From contig NZ_JAFBBP010000001.1 in the NCBI RefSeq assembly GCF_016907275.1, positions 4,020,001-4,084,000 on the forward strand: a stretch of 64,000 nucleotides of DNA, given 5' to 3'. Position numbers and translations under genes: made by a program. The stretch comes from Micromonospora luteifusca. Lineage in GTDB: Bacteria > Actinomycetota > Actinomycetes > Mycobacteriales > Micromonosporaceae. The notes beneath the pieces were generated by a model that was not told the DNA's origin, ran no database searches, and saw only the letters and a program-made list of their open reading frames with translations. Of the stretch, positions 28,632 through 37,291 are shown one piece after another. The first letter of the stretch is position 1. The number at the start of each line of letters is the position of its first letter.

Positions 28632-29057
28632 GGAGGGAGCCTACCGGCTGTCGACCAGTCAGAGGGGTAGCAACGGCGAGCGGGCGTGGTCGCCCGGAAG
28701 CGCCAGCGGGATGTGCGGAGCGGTTGCACGCAGCGTAACCAATTGGGAGGACTGACGCGCCCCGGAACGGGAATCCACGCACCGGTCGGCGGGGCAGGTC
28801 CACGGCCCGACCGCAACAAGCGTCCGCCGGGGTGCACGACAAGATTTGCGTGAAACTGCGCGGGAAAGCGGGTATCAGCTCGTGATGCCGCAGCGTGGCC
28901 GTACCTTGTGCAGTTCTTCACAACCAGTCCCACTGACTCGGAAGGCTGCCCGGTTTACGCTGAGGCCAATCCCAGGTTTCCACGAAGGCGACGCATCGCG
29001 CCGCTGAGTCTCGTGCATCCCATAGATCGGTCAGCGTCGACCACAAGGAGATGTGTC
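28632..29057 (+). promoter_or_regulatory. pckG upstream region
   Basis: 426 bases without a gene, between the divergent gtrA promoter and pckG. Beside the CRP/GlxR-like palindrome at 28906-28923 it holds a TTTACGCT box (28955-28962) that could be the pckG -10. I see no riboswitch or terminator. Confidence 0.4.
28906..28923 (+). promoter_or_regulatory. CRP/GlxR-like binding site upstream of pckG
   Basis: TTGTGCAGTTCTTCACAA: fits TGTGA-N6-TCACA with one mismatch (C for A at position five) and is extended by one symmetric base at each end. Centred about 143 bases before the pckG ATG. In Corynebacterium, GlxR controls gluconeogenic genes, so the position is sensible; binding is inference. Confidence 0.5.
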
Positions 29058-30902
29058 ATGGTTGCTCCGGCTGTTGTGCGGGGTATTGATCAGGCCCCGA
29101 CGTCCCATCCGAAACTGCTCGCCTGGGTCCGTGAGGTTGCGGAACTGACCACCCCCGACCGTGTCGTCTGGGTGGACGGGTCCGACGAGGAATGGCGCCG
29201 GCTCACTGACGAGCTGGTCGAGGCCGGCACACTGATCCGGTTGAACCCGGAGAAGAAGCCCAACTCGTTCTACGCGCGCACCGATCCGACGGACGTCGCG
29301 CGGGTCGAGGAACGCACCTTCATCTGCTCCGTCGACGAGGCGGACGCCGGCCCCACCAACAACTGGATGGCGCCGGCGGAGATGAAGCGGACGATGACCG
29401 ATCTCTACCGCGGTTCGATGCGCGGTCGCACCATGTACGTCATCCCGTTCGTCATGGGCCCGGTCGAGGCCGAGTCCCCGATGTTCGGTGTGGAGATCAC
29501 CGACAGCCCGTACGTGGTCGCCTCGATGCGCATCATGACGCGGATGGGCACCCGGGTCCTCGAGGCGATGGGCAACGACAGGGACTTCGTGCACGCGCTG
29601 CACTCGATCGGCGCCCCGCTCGCCCCCGGGCAGCAGGACGTCGCCTGGCCGTGCAACGACACCAAGTACATCTCGCACTTCCCGGAGAGCCGGGAGATCT
29701 GGTCGTACGGCTCCGGTTACGGCGGCAACTCGCTGCTCGGCAAGAAGTGCTACTCCCTGCGGATCGCCAGCGTGATGGGCCGCGACGAGGGCTGGCTCGC
29801 CGAGCACATGCTGATCCTCAAGATCACCTCGCCGGAGGGTCGGGTCCACCACATCGCGGGCGCCTTCCCGTCGGCCTGCGGCAAGACCAACCTCGCCATG
29901 GTGGAGCCGACCATCCCCGGTTGGAAGGTCGAGACCATCGGTGACGACATCGCCTGGATGCGGTTCGGCCCTGACGGTCGCCTCTACGCGGTCAACCCGG
30001 AGTACGGCCTGTTCGGTGTCGCGCCCGGCACCGACTGGAAGACCAACGCCAACGCCATGCGCACCCTGGACCGGGGCAACTCCATCTTCACCAACGTGGG
30101 CCTCACCGACGATGGCGACATCTGGTGGGAGGGCATGGGTGAGCCCCCGGCGCACCTGATCGACTGGAAGGGCAACGACTGGACGCCGGAGAGCGAGGGC
30201 CTCTCCTCGCATGCGAACAGCCGTTTCTGCACTCCGATCACCCAGTGCCCGATCCTCGCCGACGAGTACTTCGACCCCAACGGGGTGCCGATCGACGCGA
30301 TCCTTTTCGGTGGTCGCCGCAAGGACACCATCCCGTTGGTGACCGAGGCCCGTGACTGGGTCCACGGTGTCTACATGGGTGCGACGCTCTCCTCGGAGAC
30401 GACGGCCGCCGCGTCCGGCGCGGTTGGTGTGGTCCGGCGGGACCCGATGGCGATGCTGCCGTTCATCGGCTACCACGCGGGCGACTACTTCCGGCACTGG
30501 ATCGAGATGGGCAAGGGCACCGACGGCGACGAGGCGAAGCTGCCGAAGATCTACTACGTCAACTGGTTCCGCAAGGACCCGGACGGCTCGTTCCTGTGGC
30601 CGGGCTTCGGGGAGAACGCCCGGGTGCTCAAGTGGGTCGTCGAGCGGATCGAGGGCACGGCCGACGCGGTCGAGACCCCGGTGGGCATGGTTCCGGCACC
30701 CGACGCGCTGGATGTCGAGGGCCTGGACATGACCCCGGAGGACGTTCGGATCGCCCTGAAGGTCGACCCGGACGAGTGGCGCAACGAGTTGCCGATGATC
30801 ACCGAGTGGTTCGAGAAGTTCGGTGACAAGCTGCCCGGCGTGCTCTGGGCCGAGTTGGACGCGCTGCGCGCACGTCTGGACGCCGCGCAGCCGCAGCGCT
30901 AG
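29058..30902 (+). CDS. pckG: Phosphoenolpyruvate carboxykinase (GTP)
   Basis: 614 aa; converts oxaloacetate and GTP to phosphoenolpyruvate, GDP and CO2, the entry step of gluconeogenesis. Seen: YVIPFVMGP with the substrate site region, EPGYGGNS-type [15 protein letters not shown], the P-loop FPSACGKTN (about residue 272), [19 protein letters not shown] and [12 protein letters not shown], all GTP-type PEPCK hallmarks; length is normal for the family. AAGGAG precedes ATG 29058. It stands with ppc (53.3 kb) and glpX (45 kb) in one window. Confidence 0.96.
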   Translation: MVAPAVVRGIDQAPTSHPKLLAWVREVAELTTPDRVVWVDGSDEEWRRLTDELVEAGTLIRLNPEKKPNSFYARTDPTDVARVEERTFICSVDEADAGPTNNWMAPAEMKRTMTDLYRGSMRGRTMYVIPFVMGPVEAESPMFGVEITDSPYVVASMRIMTRMGTRVLEAMGNDRDFVHALHSIGAPLAPGQQDVAWPCNDTKYISHFPESREIWSYGSGYGGNSLLGKKCYSLRIASVMGRDEGWLAEHMLILKITSPEGRVHHIAGAFPSACGKTNLAMVEPTIPGWKVETIGDDIAWMRFGPDGRLYAVNPEYGLFGVAPGTDWKTNANAMRTLDRGNSIFTNVGLTDDGDIWWEGMGEPPAHLIDWKGNDWTPESEGLSSHANSRFCTPITQCPILADEYFDPNGVPIDAILFGGRRKDTIPLVTEARDWVHGVYMGATLSSETTAAASGAVGVVRRDPMAMLPFIGYHAGDYFRHWIEMGKGTDGDEAKLPKIYYVNWFRKDPDGSFLWPGFGENARVLKWVVERIEGTADAVETPVGMVPAPDALDVEGLDMTPEDVRIALKVDPDEWRNELPMITEWFEKFGDKLPGVLWAELDALRARLDAAQPQR

Positions 30903-30939
30903 GTGTGAAGTCCGCTCCCAGCGGGCATCATCGGATCTC

Positions 30940-31797
30940 ATGAGGACGGCCGCCGAGACCCAGGTCCGGCGGCCGTCCGCCGTCCAGGCGCTCACCTTTT
31001 TGCTCGCGACGACGGCGGCGGCCACCGTCGTGGTCGAGGTGCTCAATTGGTGGTACGCCCCGGAGCAGGGCTTCGGTCTGGCGGTGCGTACCGGCTGGGC
31101 GATGCTGCGCTCGTTCGGCTTCCTGCTGCTGATCGGGCACGTACGCAAGGGCCGGACGGTGGCTCGCCCGTTCGGGCTGATCCTCGCGGTCACCACGATC
31201 TTCGCCGTCGGCCGGTTGATCGTGCCCCGCCAGGGGGTGCCGCCCCTGCCCGGCTTGCTCGGCTTCGCCGTGCTCACCGCGCTCTGTGTGGCGGTGGTCT
31301 GGCTGCTGTACCGCTCGTCGGCGCTGGCCGGGCACCTCGTCCGGCACCGGCCACGACTGGTCATCGACCGGGCCGGCTTCTCCTGGCGGGAGACCCCGCC
31401 CCGACGGCCGGAGGCCAGCGCCTGGCTGTTGACCAGCCGGGTGGCGGCGTTCACCTACAGCCCGCTGATGCTGGTGCCGGCCCTGGTGGCCGGGGGCGCC
31501 ATCCTGGACGGTCGGCTGACCGCGCTACCGGCCGTGTTGTTCTGGTTCGGCGCCGGCCTCGCGGCCAGTTACGCGGTGCTGTTCTGCACCGCGTTCCTGA
31601 TGCGGGGCAAGGACTGGGCGCGTGGCCTGCTGCTCGTCGTCACCCTGGTCGTGCTCGCCGTGGACCTGCCGCTGTGCTGGTGGCTGCTGGGTGTGGACGG
31701 CCTGGTCCGCGACGGTGGCCCGCTGCTCGCCGCGGCTGCGCTCGTGCTCTACGGCCTGCGCCGCGCGGCGCGCACCGTCGACGCCGTCCCCGGCTGA
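30940..31797 (+). CDS. Polytopic membrane protein, unknown
   Basis: 285 aa, about eight hydrophobic segments (for example VRTGWAMLRSFGFLLLIGHV, LLGFAVLTALCVAVVWLLY, FWFGAGLAASYAVLFCTAFLM), a hydrophilic loop around residues 130-165 and a basic C-tail. No motif I recognise. ATG 30940, 37 bases after pckG and on its strand, so possibly cotranscribed. The last dozen codons and the downstream sequence are copied once more 192 bases further on. Confidence 0.7.
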   Translation: MRTAAETQVRRPSAVQALTFLLATTAAATVVVEVLNWWYAPEQGFGLAVRTGWAMLRSFGFLLLIGHVRKGRTVARPFGLILAVTTIFAVGRLIVPRQGVPPLPGLLGFAVLTALCVAVVWLLYRSSALAGHLVRHRPRLVIDRAGFSWRETPPRRPEASAWLLTSRVAAFTYSPLMLVPALVAGGAILDGRLTALPAVLFWFGAGLAASYAVLFCTAFLMRGKDWARGLLLVVTLVVLAVDLPLCWWLLGVDGLVRDGGPLLAAAALVLYGLRRAARTVDAVPG

Positions 31798-31900
31798 CGG
31801 CGGCACGATCCCGAGCTCGGCCAGCCGGCAGCCGCACGGTGGCATCCACCACGTGACCAGGTAGTCGCAGCCGCTGTAGAGCTGCCCCAGATATGGGGCG
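31761..31900. repeat. Direct repeat copy 1, including the 3' end of a gene
   Basis: About 140 bases, beginning CCGCGCGGCGCGCACCGTCG in the last codons of the membrane protein gene and ending in the small hairpin CTGCCCCAGATATGGGGCG. Copy 2 is at 31953-32091 (offset 191-192), with roughly 85-90% identity by eye. Confidence 0.75.
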
Positions 31901-31952
31901 TGCCCACGCCAAGTCGCGCCGGCACCCCCGGGTGGCACCTCCGGGCGGCGGG

Positions 31953-32091
31953 CCGCGCGGCGCGCACCGTCGACGTCGCCCCCGGCTGACGGCGGCACGA
32001 TCCTGTGCCCGGCCGGCGGGCAGCCTCGCGGTGGCATCCACCTATGAGCAGGTAGTCGCAGCCGCTGTAGAGCTGCCCCAGATATGGGGCG
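31953..32091. repeat. Direct repeat copy 2 (duplicated gene tail)
   Basis: Repeats the stop-codon region (CCCCGGCTGACGGCGGCACG) of the preceding gene outside any gene, then GGTAGTCGCAGCCGCTGTAG and the GCCCC-AGATAT-GGGGC hairpin. A relic of tandem duplication. Confidence 0.75.
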
Positions 32092-32166
32092 GGGGCCCAG
32101 GCGAGGTTGCTCCCGCGTCTGTGCCCTTCCGCGTGCCGACACCCAGGCCCGGCCTCCATCCCGCCC

Positions 32167-32548
32167 GCGTCCGTATTCACGCCCTTCGAGGACCGTGTCA
32201 GGTGCCCCGGATTTGGGGCAGGTCTACAGGGTGGTTGGGTAGTGACGGCTGGTCTTCGCTGTCCCGCTCGCGTCCGTATTCACGCTGTTCGGGGACCGTG
32301 TCAGGTGCCCCGGATTTGGGGCAGGTCTACAGGGTGGTTGGGTAGTGACGGCTGGTCTTCGCTGTCCCGCTCGCGTCCGTATTCACGCTGTTCGGGGACC
32401 GTGTCAGGTGCCCCGGATTTGGGGCAGGTCTACAGGGTGGTTGGGTAGTGACGGCTGGTCTTCGCTGTCCCGCTCGCGTCCGTATTCACGCTGTTTGAGG
32501 ACCGTGTCAGGTGCCCCGGATTTGGGGCAGGTCTACAGGGTGGTTGGG
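32167..32548. repeat. 103-bp tandem repeat, 3.7 copies
   Basis: Units start at 32167, 32270, 32373 and 32476 (period exactly 103), each beginning GCGTCCGTATTCACG; the fourth stops after 73 bases and then decays. The inner units appear identical or nearly so. Each contains TGCCCC-GGATTT-GGGGCA, a six-base stem with a six-base loop. 103 is not a multiple of three, so translation through it would shift frame at each unit; it is not a coding repeat. No gene is seen from 31798 to 32813. Confidence 0.9.
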
Positions 32549-32813
32549 CAGGACGGCTGGCCTTCGCCGCGCTGGTGCCTCCCGGCTTGAGCGGCGGCCC
32601 TTCTGTCGCCGAGCCTGGACTGCTCGTGGCTGTCGCTGGAGTCATTCGCGTTTCCCGCTGGAAGTCGACGCCGTGCGGGTGCGGCCCGCACGAGCGGGCA
32701 GGAGGCAGGATGGCGGGTGGCGCCGGTCACAACGGTTGGGATGGGCGGCGCAGGCGGATCGGGGCGGTGCGGGAAGACACAGCCGCGCCGCGTTGGTCGG
32801 AGGGAGGCGCGCG

Positions 32814-33956
32814 GTGAGCGACGAGTTCGACGTGGTGGTGGTGGGAGCGGGGCCTGCTGGGGCGGCCGCCGCGCTGACAGCGCGGCGGGCGGGTGCCAGT
32901 GTGCTGCTGCTGGACCGGGCCGACTTTCCCAGAGACAAGGCGTGTGGCGACGGGATCGCCGCGCACTCCGTGGACGTGCTCGCCGAGTTGGGGGTGCCCG
33001 AGGCGGTGGCGGGCTACGCGCCGCTGCCCGCGCTGCGGATGATCGCGCCGGGTGGCGGCGCCGTGGCCCGGGCGCTGCCCCGACCCGCGTACACCGTGCC
33101 TCGGGAGGTCTTCGACGCGCGGCTGGTGGCGGCCGCGGTGGCGGCCGGTGCGCAGCTACGCCGGCACACCGTGCGCCGGGTCGAGCCGCGCGCCGACCGG
33201 GTGGTGCTCGACGGGGAGTTGTCCGGCCGGGTGGTGGTGGGCGCGGACGGCGCGGGGTCGGTGGTTCGTCGGGCGCTCGGGCACCCACAGAATCCCGATC
33301 GGCACCTGGCGCTGGCCATCCGGGGGTACGCCCCGGCTCTGCCCGGCCCGTCCGAGCAGCTCATCGTCACCTCGAAGGCGCGCTGGCCGGCGTACGCCTG
33401 GTCGTTTCCGATCGGCGACGGACGGGCGAACGTCGGGTACGGGGAGGTGCTGCGCGGTGAGCCGCTGAGCCGCGCCTACCTGCTGGACCGACTGGCCGCG
33501 CTGTTGCCCGGCACCGACCTGGCGACGGTGACCGCGCTGCGCGCCCATCACCTGCCGCTGTCCACCCACCGGCCGACCCCAGGGCAGGGTCGGACGCTGC
33601 TGGCCGGGGACGCGCTGTCGCTGATCAACCCGTTCACCGGGGAGGGCATCTTCTACGCGCTGCTCTCCGGTGCGCTGGCCGGTGCGGCGGCGGCCCAGGC
33701 GCCCGAGGGGGCCGCCCACCGCTACGCCCACGGGTTGCGTCGCCGTCTCGGCACCCACCTGCGGCACAGTTCGGTCGCGGCGTGGTTGGCGCGGCGCCGC
33801 CGAGTGGTGGACGCGGCGGTCCGGGCTGCGCATCGGGACGACCGCGTGTTCTATGACGTGGTCGAGCTGGGGTTGGGTGACGGACGTCTCACCGCCCGCA
33901 CGCTGGCCATGATCGGTGTCGGCCTGCCGGGCGCGGATGGGGCTCCGAGGCGGTGA
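32814..33956 (+). CDS. Geranylgeranyl reductase-family FAD oxidoreductase
   Basis: 380 aa flavoprotein of the family that saturates isoprenoid chains (menaquinone, polyprenols). Seen: FAD motif DVVVVGAGPAGAAAALTARR, the DKACGDGI signature, VVGADGAGSVVRRAL, and GDALSLINPFTGEGIFYAL near residue 265-285. GTG 32814 has a strong ribosome binding site (GGAGGGAGG). Next to a cis-prenyltransferase, so the substrate may be a polyprenyl chain; it could also belong to the wider class of FAD monooxygenases. Confidence 0.87.
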   Translation: MSDEFDVVVVGAGPAGAAAALTARRAGASVLLLDRADFPRDKACGDGIAAHSVDVLAELGVPEAVAGYAPLPALRMIAPGGGAVARALPRPAYTVPREVFDARLVAAAVAAGAQLRRHTVRRVEPRADRVVLDGELSGRVVVGADGAGSVVRRALGHPQNPDRHLALAIRGYAPALPGPSEQLIVTSKARWPAYAWSFPIGDGRANVGYGEVLRGEPLSRAYLLDRLAALLPGTDLATVTALRAHHLPLSTHRPTPGQGRTLLAGDALSLINPFTGEGIFYALLSGALAGAAAAQAPEGAAHRYAHGLRRRLGTHLRHSSVAAWLARRRRVVDAAVRAAHRDDRVFYDVVELGLGDGRLTARTLAMIGVGLPGADGAPRR

Positions 33957-33984
33957 TCTGGCTGATGGGTCGCTACGCTGCTAG

Positions 33985-34758
33985 GTGATGACGCTGCGGG
34001 ACCTTATCTACTCCGTGTACGAGCGCCGGCTCACGGCGAAGCTCGCGGGTAAGCCGGTGCCCCGGCACGTCGGGGTGATGTGCGACGGCAACCGCCGGTG
34101 GGCGAGGGAGATGGGCTTCGTCGACCCGAACGACGGGCACCGGGTCGGCGCGGCAAAGATCAAGCACGTTCTCGGTTGGTGTGACCAGGCTGGCGTCGGG
34201 CACGTCACCCTCTATCTGCTGGCCACCGACAACCTGCGCCGACCAGCGAGCGAGCTGGACCCCCTCCTCAAGATCATTGAGGACCTGGTGGTGGAGTTGG
34301 CGGAGGAGGGCAACCCCTGGCGGCTGCGCATCGTCGGGGCGCTCGACCTGCTGCCGGCGCAGACCGCGGCGGCGCTCAAGGGCGCCGAGGAGCGCACCCG
34401 GGAGCGCACCGGCGGCGCGGAGGTCAACATCGCGGTGGGCTACGGCGGTCGCCGGGAGATCACCGACGCGGTCCGCTCGCTGCTGCTGGAGCACGCCGCC
34501 ACCGGCGGCACGATCGAGGAGTTGGCCGAGGTGCTGGACGTCGAGCACATCGCCGAGCACCTCTACACCCGTGGCCAGCCCGACCCCGACCTGGTCATCC
34601 GCACCAGCGGAGAGCAGCGGCTGTCCGGTTTCATGCTTTGGCAGTCCGCGCACTCGGAGTTCTACTTCTGCGAACTCAACTGGCCGGATTTCCGGCACAT
34701 CGACTTCCTGCGCGCGCTGCGCTCGTACGCCACCCGGCAACGCCGCTACGGCGCCTGA
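33985..34758 (+). CDS. Short-chain cis-prenyltransferase (Z-isoprenyl diphosphate synthase)
   Basis: 257 aa; condenses isopentenyl diphosphate onto an allylic diphosphate to give Z-prenyl chains for lipid carriers. Seen: HVGVMCDGNRRWARE with the catalytic Asp, GHRVGAAKIKHVLGWC, LYLLATDNLRRP, VNIAVGYGGRREI, and PDLVIRTSGEQRLSGFMLWQ with FCELNWPDF, all family motifs. Resembles M. tuberculosis Rv1086. A -10 box TACGCT (33973-33978) is six bases before GTG 33985; probably leaderless. ATG 33988 is the next codon. Confidence 0.93.
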   Translation: MMTLRDLIYSVYERRLTAKLAGKPVPRHVGVMCDGNRRWAREMGFVDPNDGHRVGAAKIKHVLGWCDQAGVGHVTLYLLATDNLRRPASELDPLLKIIEDLVVELAEEGNPWRLRIVGALDLLPAQTAAALKGAEERTRERTGGAEVNIAVGYGGRREITDAVRSLLLEHAATGGTIEELAEVLDVEHIAEHLYTRGQPDPDLVIRTSGEQRLSGFMLWQSAHSEFYFCELNWPDFRHIDFLRALRSYATRQRRYGA

Positions 34759-34794
34759 CCCGGCCGCCGACGCGTCTGTCGCCGGCCGGCCAGG

Positions 34795-35652
34795 TCAGGG
34801 CAGGTGGGTCAGCGCCTGGGTGAGGAAGTCGCCCAGGGCGGCCGGGGACTCGATCGTCAGGTCGGCGGCGGTGGCCACCTCCTGGCCGGTCTCCGGGTTG
34901 GCCACGGCCACGCAGACACCCAGGAAATCCGGGTCGGCGGCGGCGCGGGCGCGCAGCGCGGCGAAGGCCTTGATGTCCGAGACGTCGTCGCCGAAGTACC
35001 AGGCGCCGGTGGCATCCTTGATCGCCTCGCCGATCACCATGCCCTTGTCCCGGTCGACCGGCGGCTTGAGCTCCAGCACCATCCGCCCGGCCTGCACCCG
35101 CAACCCCAGCCGGTCCGCCTGCGCCTGCCCCCACTGCTGCACGGTCGAGCCGAGCTGCGGAGCGGTACGCCAGTGCAGCGCGACGGAGAGCCGCTTGAAC
35201 TCGACAAGCGTGCCGGGCGGCAGCTCTGCCCGGGCCAGGTCGGCCAGCTCCGCCATGGTCGGCACCCAGGGCAGCGCGGCCGGCTCGGTGACGGTTTCGC
35301 CGCCCGAGTGGCTGTGCTCCAGCCCGTAGAGGCCGTAGAGGTCCACACCGGCGAGCCCGCCGAGCTGATCCCGAAGGAACTCGACGGGCCGGGCGGAGAC
35401 GATCGCGACCCGCTGCACGACAGGGGCCAGCGCCTCGATGGCGGCCAGCGCCTTGGGCGCCGGGCGCACCGCGGTCGGATCGTCGTCGACGGGCGCGAGC
35501 GTGCCGTCGAAGTCGAAGAAGAGCACGGTCCCGGCCGCCCGGCTGGCAGTTATTCGCCAGGCCTGGTCGGCGTTCAACGGGGTTTTCGGCGGCTGATTGC
35601 CCAGATTCAACGGCGGCACGCGCGTCAGCGTACCCCGGCGATCCAGGCTCAT
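34795..35652 (-). CDS. otsB: Trehalose-6-phosphate phosphatase
   Basis: 285 aa HAD-superfamily enzyme that removes phosphate from trehalose-6-phosphate. Seen: the nucleophile motif LFFDFDGTLAP (about residue 47), VAIVSARPVEFLRDQL, the Lys-bearing cap region LELKPPVDRDKGMVI, and WYFGDDVSDIKAF with the acidic motif IV. No otsA is in the window. It follows a small membrane protein gene by 34 bases on the same strand and converges with the cis-prenyltransferase. Confidence 0.92.
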   Translation of the reverse strand: MSLDRRGTLTRVPPLNLGNQPPKTPLNADQAWRITASRAAGTVLFFDFDGTLAPVDDDPTAVRPAPKALAAIEALAPVVQRVAIVSARPVEFLRDQLGGLAGVDLYGLYGLEHSHSGGETVTEPAALPWVPTMAELADLARAELPPGTLVEFKRLSVALHWRTAPQLGSTVQQWGQAQADRLGLRVQAGRMVLELKPPVDRDKGMVIGEAIKDATGAWYFGDDVSDIKAFAALRARAAADPDFLGVCVAVANPETGQEVATAADLTIESPAALGDFLTQALTHLP

Positions 35653-35686
35653 TCCTGGCCGAGCGGACCCGTTTGGCGCTACGCGA

Positions 35687-36040
35687 TCAGCGTTCGGCGG
35701 CTCCTCGTCCGCGCCGGCCGAACGGCACCACCGCCGCCTCCTGGCCGTGGCTCAACAGGTAGCCCTCCACGAACCCGGTGTTGCGATCGCCGGTGTGGTT
35801 CTCGATCTCGTTGAGCCGGGCCACCAGGAACTCGGTGAGCGCGCTGATCCGGTCGTTCATCCGCTCGTGCAGCTCGGCGACGACGGCCAGGACGACCGCG
35901 GTGCCGGCGGCGATGAGCACAAAAAGGTTGACGAGCAGCGGAAGCTGCCCGCCGTTGACCGCGAGGGTCACCGCGTTACCGGTCGCCCACAGTGTCATCG
36001 ACACCGTCGCGACCACGACTGCCAACCACTTCAGGGTCAT
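35687..36040 (-). CDS. Small membrane protein with helical tail
   Basis: 117 aa, unrecognised. Seen: two hydrophobic segments (about residues 3-28 and 35-58), then a helical cytoplasmic region RMNDRISALTEFLVARLNEIE, and a basic end. ATG 36040 follows a strong GGAGGGG site. It lies between the XRE regulator (163 bases upstream, no gene seen in that gap) and otsB. Possibly part of a locus with the regulator; otherwise unknown. Confidence 0.65.
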   Translation of the reverse strand: MTLKWLAVVVATVSMTLWATGNAVTLAVNGGQLPLLVNLFVLIAAGTAVVLAVVAELHERMNDRISALTEFLVARLNEIENHTGDRNTGFVEGYLLSHGQEAAVVPFGRRGRGAAER

Positions 36041-36203
36041 GGGCAGACCCCTCCTTATGTCCCGCAGGGCTGGGTTCGGCCTTGTCCCGTCCCCCCCGCC
36101 GATGACGAGCCCAAGCAGTACGAATAGGGACGCTAGCGTGCCCGTTCCAGCCCCGGAGCCAAACGAATGAACCCGACCAGGCGTTCTTTCGCTATCTGAG
36201 GAA

Positions 36204-36647
36204 CTACCCTGCCTGATTGCCCCTATTGCGGACATCGACCGGCAACGTTGGACGGTATGCGAGGTATCTGATGGTTTCGCGGATGTGGAACTTCTCCGCG
36301 TCCGACACGTTCGGATCGACCAGGCGGCGCAGCAGTGCCTCCACGTCGGGGTCCATCGGAGGGGCGGGCTGGCCGGCACGGGGGCCGGTCGCGGTGCGGT
36401 CCCAGCCGAGTGCGGCGAAGGCGGCGGCCGGGTTCAACCCCAGGCCCTCGCAGAAGGCGACCACCCGTTCGGCCTCCGGGTCGCTGGCCCAGTCGCCTCG
36501 AACCCACCGGTTGATGGTCTGCCGGGAGACGCCGGTCCGCCGGGACACCTCGGTGCCACTCCAGGCCCGGGTCGCCCGCGCCTCGTCCAGGGCGCGCCGG
36601 ACGAAGGTGGCGAAGGCGATCTTCCGCGCATTGGCCGTCTCGGTCAC
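36204..36647 (-). CDS. XRE/Cro-type helix-turn-helix regulator
   Basis: 147 aa. Seen: a HTH at about residues 25-50 (SGTEVSRRTGVSRQTINRWVRGD), a middle part with the Ala-rich FCEGLGLNPAAAFAALGW, and a C-terminal stretch ending HIRETIRYLAYRP. GTG 36647 has a -10 box TACCGT (36659-36654) six bases upstream, so it is probably leaderless; longer frames run into the regulatory region. It is divergent from a set of small genes at 36.9-37.6 kb, with several GTCACG motifs between them. Confidence 0.82.
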   Translation of the reverse strand: MTETANARKIAFATFVRRALDEARATRAWSGTEVSRRTGVSRQTINRWVRGDWASDPEAERVVAFCEGLGLNPAAAFAALGWDRTATGPRAGQPAPPMDPDVEALLRRLVDPNVSDAEKFHIRETIRYLAYRPTLPVDVRNRGNQAG

Positions 36648-36858
36648 CCCGTGACGGTACGGCCAGCCGGTTGCGGGCGTGTGCCCCGGCTCGCCACTGT
36701 CACGCGGACGTGACGGGATCTTCGGATTTCCGGTAAACGATTCTGTGCCACGGTTGAGGGGTGTCACGCGGGCAGAATAGATGCCCATAGTGGCGAACGT
36801 AAGCGGACGAAAAGCTGATACTGTCACGCCCATGGGACAATCTACGGTGTGTCACGTG
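36641..36858. promoter_or_regulatory. Divergent control region with repeated TGTCACG motifs
   Basis: Between the XRE gene and the small-gene operon. A perfect palindrome GTCACG-CGGA-CGTGAC lies at 36699-36714; further TGTCACG copies are at about 36763-36768, 36832-36838 and 36850-36856, and CGTCACGGGGTGACC (minus strand) is over the XRE start. These are candidate operators of the XRE protein. The rest of the 261-base gap shows nothing else. Confidence 0.5.
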
Positions 36859-36908
36859 CATGAGACGATTGGTGCTCACATGCGTCATGCCCCCGGTGCC
36901 AAGGGGGT

Positions 36909-37256
36909 GTGGTGACCGAGCTCGCCACCCGCGCCCAGGCCTTCGGGCTGATCGCCGAGGGGGTGGCCGCGGGGCTGACCGCCCCCTGGCGCCTCTACCT
37001 CGCCCGAGGCTGCCGCTACCTGTCGCTGAGCGTCGGCGACCGCGCCGAGTGGAACGCCTGGCGTACCCATCTCGGCTGCCCGGAGCTGAGCGTCCGGGTC
37101 TACGACGCCGGCGGCGAGATCCGCCGGTCCTCGATGGCCGAGATCGTGCTGGACGGCTGCCGGATCAGCGTCGAGCTGGTCGAGGAGGTCAGCACCGACG
37201 ACCTGGACCGGCTGCTCGTCGCGGATCCCACCACGATCGAGCCGGAGGAGCGATGA
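36909..37256 (+). CDS. Small soluble protein, unknown
   Basis: 115 aa, no family recognised. Seen: a mixed alpha-beta sequence without membrane segments (AFGLIAEGVAAGLTAPWRLY, WNAWRTHLGCP, ISVELVEEV). GTG 36909 or the adjacent GTG 36912 follows AAGGGGGT. First gene of a three-ORF group; the stop overlaps a 12-codon ORF by ATGA at 37253-37256. Composition fits the neighbourhood. Probably regulated through the TGTCACG region. Confidence 0.65.
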   Translation: MVTELATRAQAFGLIAEGVAAGLTAPWRLYLARGCRYLSLSVGDRAEWNAWRTHLGCPELSVRVYDAGGEIRRSSMAEIVLDGCRISVELVEEVSTDDLDRLLVADPTTIEPEER

Positions 37257-37291
37257 CCTGGCGTCCCGGCTGGGCCGGAGTTGCCCGATGA
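37253..37291 (+). CDS. 12-codon ORF linking two genes
   Basis: Reads MTWRPGWAGVAR and stop. It overlaps the previous stop (ATGA, 37253-37256) and the next start (ATGA, 37288-37291). A strong GGAGGAG site stands just before its ATG, while the next gene has only GGAG. It may serve as a coupling minigene that carries ribosomes to the downstream gene. Could be chance, though two exact overlaps and the good site argue against that. Confidence 0.4.
   Translation: MTWRPGWAGVAR

Noticed and set aside
29031..31454. 807-residue open frame antisense to pckG
   Set aside because: Opposite strand encodes complete PEPCK; the antisense product has no domain and the composition of a GC shadow.
31525..32142. 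Antisense proteins in the duplicated region
   Set aside because: Internal similarity comes from the DNA duplication; no start signals or conserved motifs.
32167..32548. CRISPR array
   Set aside because: Whole 103-bp units repeat without unique spacers and no cas genes are present.
32107..32590. Proteins read through the 103-bp repeats
   Set aside because: All frames stay open by base composition; period not divisible by three and no ribosome binding site.
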